Of a stretch of 24,346 bases of DNA, positions 1 through 8,103 are shown piece after piece. Source of the stretch: an uncultured Collinsella sp. (GTDB lineage: Bacteria > Actinomycetota > Coriobacteriia > Coriobacteriales > Coriobacteriaceae). Under the pieces are notes generated by a model, which worked only from the letters and a program-made list of their open reading frames with translations, had not been told where the DNA came from and did no database searches. The first letter of the stretch is position 1, and every line of letters begins with the position of its first letter. The stretch is taken from assembly GCA_934668695.1 (NCBI GenBank), contig CAKUOD010000021.1:1-24346 (forward strand), written 5' to 3'. Position numbers and translations under genes: made by a program.

Positions 1-708
1 ATGCAAGAGGCCAAGCTGCAGCAGATGCGCTTTGTCAACGACGCGAGCCACGAGCTGCGCACGCCCATCGCGGTGATTCAGGGTTACGTGAACATGCTCG
101 ACCGCTGGGGCAAGGACGACCCGGACGTGCTGACAGAATCCATCGCCTCACTCAAGGCCGAAAGTGAGCATATGCAGGAGCTCGTGGAGCAGCTGCTGTT
201 TTTGGCGCGCGGCGATGCCGGCCGCACCGTACTGCGGCGCGCGGATACCAACCTGGCTGCGCTCGTCGGCGAAGTACGTGAAGAATCGCAGATGATCGAT
301 GCCGGGCACACGTATCGGCTGGCGTACGACAACTCGCTTGCCAGCGACCCGCGCTGCGACGCGTCCGTCGATGTGGCGCTCGTGAAGCAAGCACTGCGCG
401 TAATCGTGCAAAATGCTGCCAAGTATTCGGACACGGGCACGTCTATTACATTTAGCGTGACGCCGGATGCGGGCGCGGGCACCATCGACATAAGCGTTGA
501 GGACGAGGGCATCGGCATGAACCAGGAATCCGCCGCCCACGCGTTCGAGCGGTTCTATCGCGCCGACAATGCGCGCGATGCTGGCGCGCAGGGATCGGGC
601 TTGGGACTCGCCATCGCCAAGTGGATCGTCGATAGCCACGGCGGCGTCATCGGCGTGACCTCGGTCGAAGGGGTCGGCAGCCGCTTTACGATCCGCCTGC
701 CGCGATAA
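1..708 (+). CDS. Sensor histidine kinase, C-terminal part (5' truncated by window edge)
   Basis: This is the cytoplasmic kinase half of a two-component sensor; it autophosphorylates a histidine and passes the phosphate to a response regulator. The dimerisation/phosphoacceptor (HisKA) motif SHELRTP is at residues 16-22 with the phosphorylated His at 17. The HATPase domain shows the N box around Asn138 (VQNAAKYS), the G1 box DEGIG (168-172) and the G2 box GSGLGLAIAKW (198-208). The frame is open from the first base, and the usual sensor, membrane and HAMP parts are absent, so the true start must lie upstream and the ATG at position 1 is probably internal. The partner regulator would be expected upstream, outside the window. 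The gene ends in TAA and is followed after 16 bases by a strong terminator. The stimulus sensed cannot be told from this fragment. Confidence 0.93.
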   Translation: MQEAKLQQMRFVNDASHELRTPIAVIQGYVNMLDRWGKDDPDVLTESIASLKAESEHMQELVEQLLFLARGDAGRTVLRRADTNLAALVGEVREESQMIDAGHTYRLAYDNSLASDPRCDASVDVALVKQALRVIVQNAAKYSDTGTSITFSVTPDAGAGTIDISVEDEGIGMNQESAAHAFERFYRADNARDAGAQGSGLGLAIAKWIVDSHGGVIGVTSVEGVGSRFTIRLPR

Positions 709-724
709 GGACCCTCTCGGCATT

Positions 725-762
725 AAAAATGGGGTAAGGCCATGCGACCTTACCCCATTTTT
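725..762. terminator. Bidirectional rho-independent terminator
   Basis: A perfect 15-bp stem (725-739 paired with 748-762) closes an 8-base loop. An A-run begins the left arm and a T-run ends the right arm, so it can work on both strands. It sits between the convergent histidine kinase and VOC genes and can end both transcripts. Confidence 0.93.
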
Positions 763-784
763 ATTAGCTATGGCAGCTTGTGCG

Positions 785-1159
785 CTACTCGCGGCACAGG
801 TGCACGGCGAAGCCGGCGAACTCGCGCTTAAAGTACACGAGCTTGGTGCCACCGTCGGGCAGCAACGCGCGCGACTCCTCGTTGACCTCGAGTCCGCGCT
901 CGGCAAACCACTTCTCGGCCGCATCGATGTCGTTGACGGCAAAGCCAATGTGGCCCTTGGTGCCACGACCGTTCTGCTTCATGACCTCGATCAGCGAATC
1001 GTTAAAGTACGAAACCGGGGTCTCGATAACGGGTAGGCCCATCATCGTCGAGAACAGCTCCGCGATCTCCAGGGCATCGGCCGGGTCGGTGGCGTTAATG
1101 CCCACGTGGGCGACGCGCATGCCAAAGAGCTCTACCGGGTTGGCGTTCTGCTCATTCAT
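785..1159 (-). CDS. VOC-fold (glyoxalase-like) protein resembling the C-terminal domain of some KHG/KDPG aldolases
   Basis: This is a single vicinal-oxygen-chelate domain of 124 residues. The motif VAHVGINA (16-23), the segment IEVMK (57-61), GHIGF (70-74) and the ending FAVHLCRE closely recall, from memory of the family, the VOC domain fused to the C-terminus of certain bifunctional 4-hydroxy-2-oxoglutarate/KDPG aldolases. Candidate metal ligands are His18, Glu58 and His70. Here the domain stands alone and no aldolase is next to it. The start at 1159 is chosen because the PTS IIB gene ends at 1171, only 11 bases upstream. The open frame extending further upstream only shadows that gene. The pair is almost certainly co-transcribed, suggesting a role in sugar or sugar-acid metabolism, but the substrate is unknown. 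Confidence 0.8.
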   Translation of the reverse strand: MNEQNANPVELFGMRVAHVGINATDPADALEIAELFSTMMGLPVIETPVSYFNDSLIEVMKQNGRGTKGHIGFAVNDIDAAEKWFAERGLEVNEESRALLPDGGTKLVYFKREFAGFAVHLCRE

Positions 1160-1170
1160 ACAGGCAGCGC

Positions 1171-1458
1171 CTACTGAGCCATAACGTCGAGAACGGCCTT
1201 CTCGGCGGCGACGCGGTTCATGCCGGTCATGAAGGGCACGCCGCTCACGTACGGGCAGGTGAGGCCCTCGGGGGCAACGGTGGTGGCGATCAGCAGGTCG
1301 GCGCCCTCGTCGCAAGCGTCCTTGGCCTCAGAGATGGCGCACTGCACGATCTCATACTTGCCGGCATAACCGTTGGCGTCGAGCATGGTAGCGACCTTCT
1401 GGGCAACGAGCGTGGAAGTAGCAGCGCCAGCACCGCAAGCCAAAACGATCTTCTTCAT
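1171..1458 (-). CDS. PTS sugar transporter subunit IIB, galactitol (GatB) family
   Basis: This small cytoplasmic phosphocarrier of 95 residues is the size of free-standing GatB-type IIB proteins. The N-terminal strand and P-loop MKKIVLACGAGAATST carries the phosphorylated cysteine at position 8, followed by a glycine/alanine/threonine-rich loop typical of the family. It would take phosphate from a IIA protein and pass it to sugar bound by a IIC permease. Neither IIA nor IIC lies nearby, so it is an orphan in this window and its sugar cannot be assigned. A GAAGGGAG-type ribosome site precedes the ATG at 1458. It is first in a two-gene operon with the VOC protein. The divergent gene at 1622 shares the upstream intergenic region. 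Confidence 0.87.
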   Translation of the reverse strand: MKKIVLACGAGAATSTLVAQKVATMLDANGYAGKYEIVQCAISEAKDACDEGADLLIATTVAPEGLTCPYVSGVPFMTGMNRVAAEKAVLDVMAQ

Positions 1459-1536
1459 AGGTAATGTCTCCCTTCATGGTTTACTTTAGGTAAGTGTACC
1501 GCAGCGAGCGATGGCGCTCAGCCTCGATGCGCTTTT

Positions 1537-1566
1537 ATGCCAGTTTGCTTGCGCGCTGCGTATAAT
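1537..1566 (+). promoter_or_regulatory. Probable sigma-70-type promoter for the gene at 1622
   Basis: A perfect TATAAT -10 box lies at 1561-1566. A weak -35 (ATGCCA, 4 of 6) lies at 1537-1542 with an 18-base spacer. The start codon is about 55 bases downstream of the -10 box. The -10 match is convincing and the -35 is only tentative. Confidence 0.55.
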
Positions 1567-1621
1567 ACATCTAGTACGTGTTGTCATACCGCTCGCTTTA
1601 TGAGCGACTAAGGACCCTAAC

Positions 1622-2245
1622 ATGCCCGATTCCCGCACCCTCTGGACCGCCGTCGTTATCATCTGCATCGGCGTGTCGGTGTTCTTTAGCGTCAAAAAAC
1701 GCACCACGTTCAAGCGTCTGCAGCAGCTTATGGCTGCCAAGCAGTGGGACGAGTTCGATCGTTTGCTCGACGGCAAACTCACCAGCATGCTGTACCCGCG
1801 CTACAACCGCGACTACCTGCGCCTGAACTCTTATCTGCTGCGCGAGGACCATGAGCGCGCCAGCGAGATGTTCGACCTGCTGCTGGAACTCAACCTCCCC
1901 AAGATGCAGCGCGTCGACCTGGTGATCAAGGCCTTTAACTACTACGTTGGCCAGGAGGACCGCAAAAAGTCTAAGGAGCTGCTGCACGAGATCAAGGGCT
2001 TTGAGGGCGGTCAGGCCGAGGCGGTCGCACACGAATGCCAGCTAATGTACGACACGATGATCCTCAAGCGCCACAACGACATTCCCGAGCTGGAGCGCAT
2101 GCTCAAGGAAGCCGGTGACGACAAGGTCAAGAGCTGCCGCCTGGAATACCTGCTAGCCCTGCAGTACCAGAACAAGGGCGACGAGGCCAAGTTCGCCGAG
2201 TACTTGGAAAAGTCGGGCCAGCACTCGATGGCCGTCAACGCGTAA
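1622..2245 (+). CDS. Membrane-anchored protein of unknown function with helical, TPR-like body
   Basis: I do not recognise this 207-residue protein. An N-terminal hydrophobic segment (about residues 7-23) is followed by lysines and arginines (KKRTTFKR), which predicts one membrane anchor with the rest in the cytoplasm. The remainder is rich in charged helices with repeat-like spacing of Leu, Tyr and Ala (for example around 60-95 and 170-195), resembling tetratricopeptide-type helical pairs. No catalytic motif is visible. The start follows AAGGACCC, a plausible ribosome site, and the gene has its own TATAAT promoter. It stands alone, with tRNA-Leu 31 bases downstream. A scaffold or protein-interaction role is possible but unproven. 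Confidence 0.82.
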   Translation: MPDSRTLWTAVVIICIGVSVFFSVKKRTTFKRLQQLMAAKQWDEFDRLLDGKLTSMLYPRYNRDYLRLNSYLLREDHERASEMFDLLLELNLPKMQRVDLVIKAFNYYVGQEDRKKSKELLHEIKGFEGGQAEAVAHECQLMYDTMILKRHNDIPELERMLKEAGDDKVKSCRLEYLLALQYQNKGDEAKFAEYLEKSGQHSMAVNA

Positions 2246-2276
2246 CGGACGGCTTGTGCTAGACTTCTAGTCTCAC

Positions 2277-2361
2277 GGGGGCGTGGCGGAATTGGCATAC
2301 GCAGGAGACTTAAAATCTCTCGCCGCAAGGATTGTGGGTTCGAGTCCCACCGCCCCTACCA
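2277..2361 (+). tRNA. tRNA-Leu (anticodon UAA)
   Basis: The cloverleaf is readable directly. The acceptor stem is GGGGGCG with CGCCCCT, including a G1-U72 wobble. The anticodon loop CTTAAAA carries TAA and reads the leucine codon UUA. A long variable arm (CGCCGCAAGG region) marks a class II tRNA. The T-arm is GTGGG-TTCGAGT-CCCAC, and the CCA end is encoded. The length of 85 bases fits tRNA-Leu. UUA is rare in high-GC genomes, so this is a minor-codon tRNA. Confidence 0.95.
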
Positions 2362-2615
2362 TTTGGCTTTTACGGGCCCGTGCCCCCTGGGGATGCGGGC
2401 TTGTTTCTTTTGGACGCCGGTGGGGCTCGAACCCGCGAGGGGGCGAGCGTCAAGCGGACGCACAGCGTCCGTAGCGAGCCGGCGAGGGCGCCAGCAGGCG
2501 ACCGAAGCCGGTGCGGATTTGCGCAGCAAATACGCAGACGTCCCACCGCCCCTACCATTTGGCTTTTACGGGCCCGTGCCCCCTGGGGATGCGGGCTCGT
2601 TTCTTTTGGATGCCG
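2344..2615 (+). repeat. 76-bp direct repeat containing the tRNA-Leu 3' end, copies 196 bp apart
   Basis: Positions 2344-2419 and 2540-2615 are identical at all but two positions (2402/2598 and 2415/2611). The repeat starts in the 3' side of the T-stem, includes the acceptor 3' strand and CCA, and continues about 58 bases downstream. The spacer holds a perfect 7-bp hairpin (2455-2471) and a larger one (2512-2536). Near 2420-2435 it also has a stretch resembling a T-arm read on the other strand. I see no protein gene. The short open frames here run through the tRNA and the repeat and are not genes. Confidence 0.85.
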
Positions 2616-2627
2616 ATACAGATGGTG

Positions 2628-2694
2628 AGTTGCGGTGGAATAGGGACTGTTTGGTGCCCGAAAGGGCGATTTTAGTCCGTATTTCACCGCAACT
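2628..2694. repeat. Dispersed inverted-repeat element, copy 1
   Basis: Arms of 21 bases (2628-2648 and 2674-2694) pair with two imperfect positions. An inner hairpin GCCC-GAAA-GGGC lies at 2656-2667. The outer arm AGTTGCGGTG recurs at 9322. The element lies between tRNA-Leu and the convergent ppx gene, and its last base is part of the ppx stop codon. It could end transcription from both sides, although there is no clear T-run. Confidence 0.85.
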
Positions 2695-3698
2695 TATTGG
2701 AGGGTGCTGAGGCTGGGGGTCCAGCCGATGGTGGGGGTCGCGCCGTCGAGAGTCTCGTTGATGGTGGCAGCCATACCGGCGAGCAGGCTGTTCTCGCTTA
2801 CGGTGAGCGTGTCGTAGCCGCCGGCTCGCATAAGCTCGCGAATCACCACGGCACCAGCCAAGATCACGCCCGCGCGTTTGGGCTGTACACCCGGTAGCGC
2901 GGCGATGCCTTCCGCGTCCAACACAGACATGCGCTCGATAGCGGCCGAGACCTGCTCCAGCGACAGATCGCGTAGGTGCACAAAGCTCGAATCGTACGGT
3001 TCCAGCTCGTGGACCAGAGCCACCAGCGTAGTCACCGTGCCGCCCACCGCGACTAAGCGTTCGGCGCACTCAAAGTCGACAGGCAGGCCCTCAAAATAGG
3101 CGGCGAACTGATCGCCTGCCCACGCGGCAGCGGCAGCAAGTTCGCCATCCGCGGGCGGCAACGCGGAGAAAAAGCGCTCCGTCACGCGACGGCAACCGAT
3201 GTCCAGCGAGCGCGTTCCCTCCAGCGCAAAGACGCTGCGCTCCGGAGCGTATACGCCCGTCGCGAGCTCCGTGGAGCCGCCGCCCGAATCCGCGACGATG
3301 ATGCGCTCGCCGGCAAAGTCGTGCGCCACGCCAAAAAATGTCAGGCGCGCCTCGACCTCGCCCGGAATCACCTGTGGTTTGAGCCCCAACTCGCGCAGGC
3401 CGTCCAGCAGCAGCGCGGCATTGGACGCATCGCGCGCGGCACTCGTGCACGTGGTGCAGACGCACACGGCCCCAAAGGCACGGGCCTCGTCCACAAACAT
3501 GCGGCACGCAGCGAGCACACGCTCGACAGCCGCCTCGCAAAAGCGGCCCGTCGCGTCCACGCCCTCGCCCAGGTCGGTAATCTCGGTATGCTTGGACGAT
3601 TCCACAATCGCTCCGCCCTCGACCTGGGCCAACACCAGTCGCGACGACACCGTTCCCAGGTCGATCGCGGCCACCTTATAGCGTTTGCAATTTGTCAT
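2694..3698 (-). CDS. ppx: Ppx/GppA family phosphatase (exopolyphosphatase or guanosine pentaphosphatase)
   Basis: This cytoplasmic ASKHA-fold enzyme removes terminal phosphate from polyphosphate or from pppGpp; the sequence alone does not separate the two activities. The phosphate-1 motif AIDLGTVSSRLVLA (11-24) and the phosphate-2 motif VADSGGGSTELATG are both present. The length of 334 residues matches the short actinobacterial type lacking the C-terminal HD-like domain. The ATG at 3698 follows a strong GGAGGGGAG site. It is 20 bases after the divIC-like gene and is probably co-transcribed with it. The gene order eno, divIC-like, ppx matches the Mycobacterium tuberculosis arrangement Rv1023-Rv1024-Rv1026. 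The TAA stop is formed at the edge of an inverted-repeat element. Confidence 0.9.
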   Translation of the reverse strand: MTNCKRYKVAAIDLGTVSSRLVLAQVEGGAIVESSKHTEITDLGEGVDATGRFCEAAVERVLAACRMFVDEARAFGAVCVCTTCTSAARDASNAALLLDGLRELGLKPQVIPGEVEARLTFFGVAHDFAGERIIVADSGGGSTELATGVYAPERSVFALEGTRSLDIGCRRVTERFFSALPPADGELAAAAAWAGDQFAAYFEGLPVDFECAERLVAVGGTVTTLVALVHELEPYDSSFVHLRDLSLEQVSAAIERMSVLDAEGIAALPGVQPKRAGVILAGAVVIRELMRAGGYDTLTVSENSLLAGMAATINETLDGATPTIGWTPSLSTLQ

Positions 3699-3718
3699 TG
3701 CGGGCTCCCCTCCGGGCG

Positions 3719-4480
3719 CTATTTGCCGTCGGACACGACCGTCTGGCCCTCGACGCCGCTAAAACCAAACAGCATGTCGAGCGTCTGAATGTACCACGGC
3801 GCGTCCTTGCCGACTTCTTCGATTTCCTTGGCCACTTCGCTGGCCTTCTTGGCGTTTGAGGACTTTTTGCTCGACGACGAGTCCGAATCGTCGTCCAAGC
3901 CCAGCACGTCAATCTTCTTCTCGCCGGGCATCACCAGGCCCAGGTCCTCGGACGCCGCGTCCTTGATACCCTCCTCCGAGAGCAGCTTGTCGACGCTTTT
4001 TTGCAGCTCATCATTGTATTGCTGGCGAATCTCGACCTGCTTGGCCAAGATATCGCTCGAACGCTTTGCCACGTACAGATCGCGCACAGGAAAATACAGG
4101 CTCACGAGCACCAGCGCCACCACGATACCGATAAACAGCGGACGCAGAGAGCCATGCGTAAAGTCATAGATCGCCTTGACCACCGCGTTGTCGTTGGCGT
4201 AGCGCATAAAGTCCGAGCCCGAAAAACGGTTCGAGGGCCTGCTCGATTTGTCGTGTGCCTGAGTCGAGGGACGCGACGCATGCGACGAACGTGCCGGGCG
4301 CACCGGTCCATCTGTCGAAGTATTCACTTGAGCATTGGGGCGCGAGGTACCTGTCGGGCGCTGCGTGGAGCGATCGACGCCGGCGTAGGCGGACCCACCG
4401 AGCTGCACCGTGCGCGCACGGCGAGGCGACGGCTCGCGCGAACCGGCGGAATAGTACCTGTTGTCGTAAATCTGATCCAT
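3719..4480 (-). CDS. FtsB/DivIC-like septum formation initiator protein
   Basis: This is a bitopic membrane protein of the cell-division complex. In this family the coiled coil links FtsL- and FtsQ-type partners at the septum. The 253-residue protein has a disordered, basic N-terminal tail (about 1-95, rich in Ser, Arg and Pro). A single membrane segment follows (114-130, FIGIVVALVLVSLYFPV), then a coiled coil (about 135-168). A conserved-looking LGLVMPGE motif is at 180-187, followed by an Asp/Ser/Lys-rich linker. The ATG at 4480 is preferred because longer versions would read through the eno terminator. The site ACAAGGCG precedes it. It has its own extended -10 promoter and is followed by ppx. 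The long charged C-terminal tail is more elaborate than in classical FtsB. Confidence 0.85.
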   Translation of the reverse strand: MDQIYDNRYYSAGSREPSPRRARTVQLGGSAYAGVDRSTQRPTGTSRPNAQVNTSTDGPVRPARSSHASRPSTQAHDKSSRPSNRFSGSDFMRYANDNAVVKAIYDFTHGSLRPLFIGIVVALVLVSLYFPVRDLYVAKRSSDILAKQVEIRQQYNDELQKSVDKLLSEEGIKDAASEDLGLVMPGEKKIDVLGLDDDSDSSSSKKSSNAKKASEVAKEIEEVGKDAPWYIQTLDMLFGFSGVEGQTVVSDGK

Positions 4481-4523
4481 GTGCGCCTTGTGCGGTTGAG
4501 GTTTGTTTGCGCTAAGTCCTTTA

Positions 4524-4532
4524 GTTATAGCA
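4524..4532 (-). promoter_or_regulatory. Extended -10 promoter for the divIC-ppx operon
   Basis: On the minus strand TGCTATAAC forms an extended -10 element about 45 bases upstream of the divIC start. No good -35 box is visible, which is common for extended -10 promoters. Its position just after the eno terminator supports an independent transcript. Confidence 0.5.
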
Positions 4533-4570
4533 CGAGCGCCCGCACCGCCTTCGCCAGCCTTTGCTCGACA

Positions 4571-4603
4571 TAAAAAAGGCGCTGAGCCATATGGCCCAGC
4601 GCC
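4571..4603 (-). terminator. Rho-independent terminator of eno
   Basis: A GC-rich stem (4578-4603, one mismatch, with GCCATATGGC at its centre) is followed on the minus strand by six T residues (4572-4577). It lies 64 bases after the eno stop codon. Confidence 0.92.
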
Positions 4604-4667
4604 CAATGGCGGCCATCAGAAGTAGAGCGGAGCCGAGTCAACCCCCGCCCCCGCGAGCACCGCTTGT

Positions 4668-5969
<1,302 letters not shown>

Positions 5970-6033
5970 TCACTTGGAAACGGGTTGAATGCTTGGCGAC
6001 ACGGCTTGCACGCTACAGCGGCGCGCAGGTTCA

Positions 6034-6078
6034 TAAGTTAGCCTTGTCGCACTTTTTGCATTATGCCCTAAGTTAGCC
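6034..6078. repeat. Direct repeat upstream of eno
   Basis: The 10-mer TAAGTTAGCC occurs at 6034-6043 and 6069-6078, 35 bases apart. This is the only low-GC stretch in the eno upstream region and may hold the promoter or a regulator site. A possible minus-strand -10 (CATAAT, 6060-6065) lies between the copies without a good -35. Confidence 0.5.
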
Positions 6079-6100
6079 AAGGGATACACTTGATTTTCGA

Positions 6101-6144
6101 AAAATTAGCGGGAACGATGGGGCGTGTCAGCCCGTCGTTCCCGC
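6101..6144 (-). terminator. Rho-independent terminator of the larC2-yfcE-mazG operon
   Basis: A 14-bp stem with one wobble (6108-6121 with 6131-6144) has a 9-base loop. On the minus strand it is followed by TAATTTTTCG. It begins four bases after the mazG stop codon. Confidence 0.88.
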
Positions 6145-6148
6145 AGTC

Positions 6149-7009
6149 TTACTCCTCGGCCTTGGCGGCATCCCACAGGTCGTTGAGGCCGTGGGTCGAA
6201 AGCTCGGCAAGATCCACATGGGCGCCGGCGGCCATCTGCTCCATCGCGGCCCAGCGGCGGCGGAACTTTGCCGTGCTGGCGCGCAGGGCGCTCTCGGCGT
6301 CGATCCCCTCCTTGCGCGCGACGTTAACCAGGGCAAAGAGCAGGTCGCCAAACTCCATCTCGCGCTCGGGCGAGCCGGGCTCCTCGGCCTCAAACTCGGC
6401 ACGCTCCTCGGCGACCTCGTTCCACACGTCCTGGACCGTCTCCCACTCAAAGCCCACGGCCGCTGCCTTGCGCGACACCTTCTGCGCCTGCATCAGCGCC
6501 GGCAGATGCGTGGGCACGCCGTCGAGCAGGCCCTCGGGTGCGGCCTCGCCTGCTGCCACGGCCTTGTCCTTGGCAGCCTTCTCGGCCAGCTTGACCTCGT
6601 CCCAGATCTTGAGCACCTCGTCGGAACTCTCGGCATCCGCATCGCCAAACACATGCGGGTGGCGGCGGATGAGCTTGGCATCGATATCGCGCGCCACGTC
6701 GGCCAGCGTAAACTCGCCGGCGTCCGCCGCGATCTGCGCGTGCAACACCACCTGCATGAGCACGTCGCCGAGCTCCTCGCGCAGATGTGCCGCGTCATCG
6801 GCCTCAATACAGTCGAGCGCCTCGTAGGCCTCCTCGATCATGTTCTTGCCAATGCTCTGATGCGTCTGTTCGCGGTCCCACGGGCAACCGTCGGGCTGAC
6901 GCAGACGCCAGATAGTCTGCACCAGATGTTGCAGGTCGGCCGATGCGTCGACCAGCGTTGACAGATCGCGCGAGCCCTCGGCATTTTGCTGAGCCATGTG
7001 CTGCGCCAT
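6149..7009 (-). CDS. mazG: MazG nucleoside triphosphate pyrophosphohydrolase
   Basis: This cytoplasmic house-cleaning enzyme hydrolyses NTPs or dNTPs to the monophosphate and pyrophosphate, removing damaged nucleotides. Two all-alpha MazG modules are visible in 286 residues. The first has GCPWDREQTH (41-50), the metal-binding EEAYEALD (59-66) and EELGDVLMQVV (78-88). The second has EMEFGDLLFALVNVARKEG. The ATG at 7009 has GAGGAGGAATAACC in front of it, and this site overlaps the end of yfcE. Only two bases separate the genes, so translation is probably coupled. A second ATG at 6997 is a less likely start. The gene closes the operon. Its position beside eno matches mazG (Rv1021) near eno in Mycobacterium tuberculosis. 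Confidence 0.95.
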   Translation of the reverse strand: MAQHMAQQNAEGSRDLSTLVDASADLQHLVQTIWRLRQPDGCPWDREQTHQSIGKNMIEEAYEALDCIEADDAAHLREELGDVLMQVVLHAQIAADAGEFTLADVARDIDAKLIRRHPHVFGDADAESSDEVLKIWDEVKLAEKAAKDKAVAAGEAAPEGLLDGVPTHLPALMQAQKVSRKAAAVGFEWETVQDVWNEVAEERAEFEAEEPGSPEREMEFGDLLFALVNVARKEGIDAESALRASTAKFRRRWAAMEQMAAGAHVDLAELSTHGLNDLWDAAKAEE

Positions 7010-7011
7010 GG

Positions 7012-7560
7012 TTATTCCTCCTCCAGGATCACGTGGCGGAACGCGCCGCCCTCGTAGATGCCGTAGCTGTGCGTGCCGTCCTTGGGGATGCTCACGCTGC
7101 CGGGGTTGAAGAGCCACAGGCCCGGGTGCGCCTCGCTCGCCTCGTTGACCTTGACGTGCGTGTGGCCGTAGACGAGCGCGGAGCCCTCGGGCAGCGCGGG
7201 CGCATGGTCGACGCTGTTGTGCATGCCGGCGCCAAAGACGTGGCCGTGCGTCAGGAACAGCTCGCGGCCGGTCTCGTCGAACAGGGTGGCGTAGTCGGCC
7301 ATGACGGGGAAGTCGAGCACCATCTGGTCGACCTCGGCGTCGCAGTTGCCGCGCACCGCGATGATGCGGTCGGCCAGGGCGTTGAGCAGCGGAATCACGC
7401 GCTTGGGGGCGTAATCGCGTGGCAGGTCGTTGCGCGGGCCGTGGTAGAGCAGGTCGCCCAGCAGCACGATGCGGTCGGGGTTCTCGCGCTCGATGGCGGC
7501 GACGAGGCGCTCGGCCCAGTATGCCGAGCCATGGATGTCGGAAGCGATGAGGTATTTCAT
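7012..7560 (-). CDS. yfcE: YfcE-type metallophosphoesterase
   Basis: This is a calcineurin-like phosphodiesterase with a two-metal centre. The ligands can be read directly: Asp8 and His10 (ASDIHG), Asp36 (GDLLYHGPRN), Asn72 (GNCD), His105 and His107 (THGHVFG), and His133 and His135 (YGHTH). The 182 residues match Escherichia coli YfcE, which hydrolyses phosphodiesters in vitro; the natural substrate is uncertain. It lies 57 bases after the LarC-domain gene and two bases before mazG, in one operon. The start follows a weak site near GAAAGGACTCCCC. Confidence 0.93.
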   Translation of the reverse strand: MKYLIASDIHGSAYWAERLVAAIERENPDRIVLLGDLLYHGPRNDLPRDYAPKRVIPLLNALADRIIAVRGNCDAEVDQMVLDFPVMADYATLFDETGRELFLTHGHVFGAGMHNSVDHAPALPEGSALVYGHTHVKVNEASEAHPGLWLFNPGSVSIPKDGTHSYGIYEGGAFRHVILEEE

Positions 7561-7617
7561 GGGGAGTCCTTTCGGTGTGGGGTTGACGGGGCTGGGCGTG
7601 GCGTACCACCGGCCGCG

Positions 7618-8103
7618 TTACTCAAATCGCAGTGCCGCGGCTTGGGCTGCCTGCATCACGCGCTGGAGCGGCACGCCATGTTCGCGGGCAAGACGGGCGC
7701 AGTCTTCGTACTCGGGAGCCGCGCGCTCGCTGCCGTCGGGCAGGGTGGCCACCTTGACGGACACCTCGCCCCAAGGCGTTGCCACCTGCTCAAAACGACG
7801 CGGCAGGCAGACGCGTTCCATCACCTGGCGCCGGATACCGTTGGTCGTGGTTTCCAAAAAGATAATCGTCTGCAGGCGGTCGATATCCTCGTGTGAGCAA
7901 ATCACCTGCAGCTGCCATCCGGGGCGGCCCTTTTTGCAATAGAGGGGCAGCCAGTGTACCTCGCGGGCGCCCGCCTCGCGCAGGCGTTCGGCGGCGTAGG
8001 CGAGCACCTCGGGCGACGCGTCGTCAATATCGCATTCCAGCTTGACGATGGTTTCGGGCGCATCGGTCTCGCGGGACAGCGGAGATGTACTTCCACGTTG
8101 CAT
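7618..8103 (-). CDS. LarC family nickel-insertion protein, C-terminal domain only (LarC2-like)
   Basis: This protein of 161 residues matches the C-terminal domain of LarC. That enzyme inserts nickel by CTP-dependent chemistry during synthesis of the nickel-pincer nucleotide cofactor of lactate racemase. Family hallmarks are KLECDIDDASPE (21-32), PLYCKKGRPG (53-62), the IIFLETTTNGIR segment (80-91) and PEYEDCARLA (130-139). Full LarC is over twice this length, and no LarC1 part is next to it. In Lactobacillus plantarum larC is read through a programmed frameshift between two parts, but here no first part lies upstream: the preceding DNA is a palindrome and the divergent gene. The ATG at 8103 has AAAGGAT upstream. 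It heads an operon with yfcE and mazG. Its role without LarC1 is unclear. Confidence 0.82.
   Translation of the reverse strand: MQRGSTSPLSRETDAPETIVKLECDIDDASPEVLAYAAERLREAGAREVHWLPLYCKKGRPGWQLQVICSHEDIDRLQTIIFLETTTNGIRRQVMERVCLPRRFEQVATPWGEVSVKVATLPDGSERAAPEYEDCARLAREHGVPLQRVMQAAQAAALRFE

Noticed and set aside
2283..2710. Several short open frames after tRNA-Leu
   Set aside because: They read through the tRNA and its duplicated tail; similarity between them only reflects the DNA repeat.
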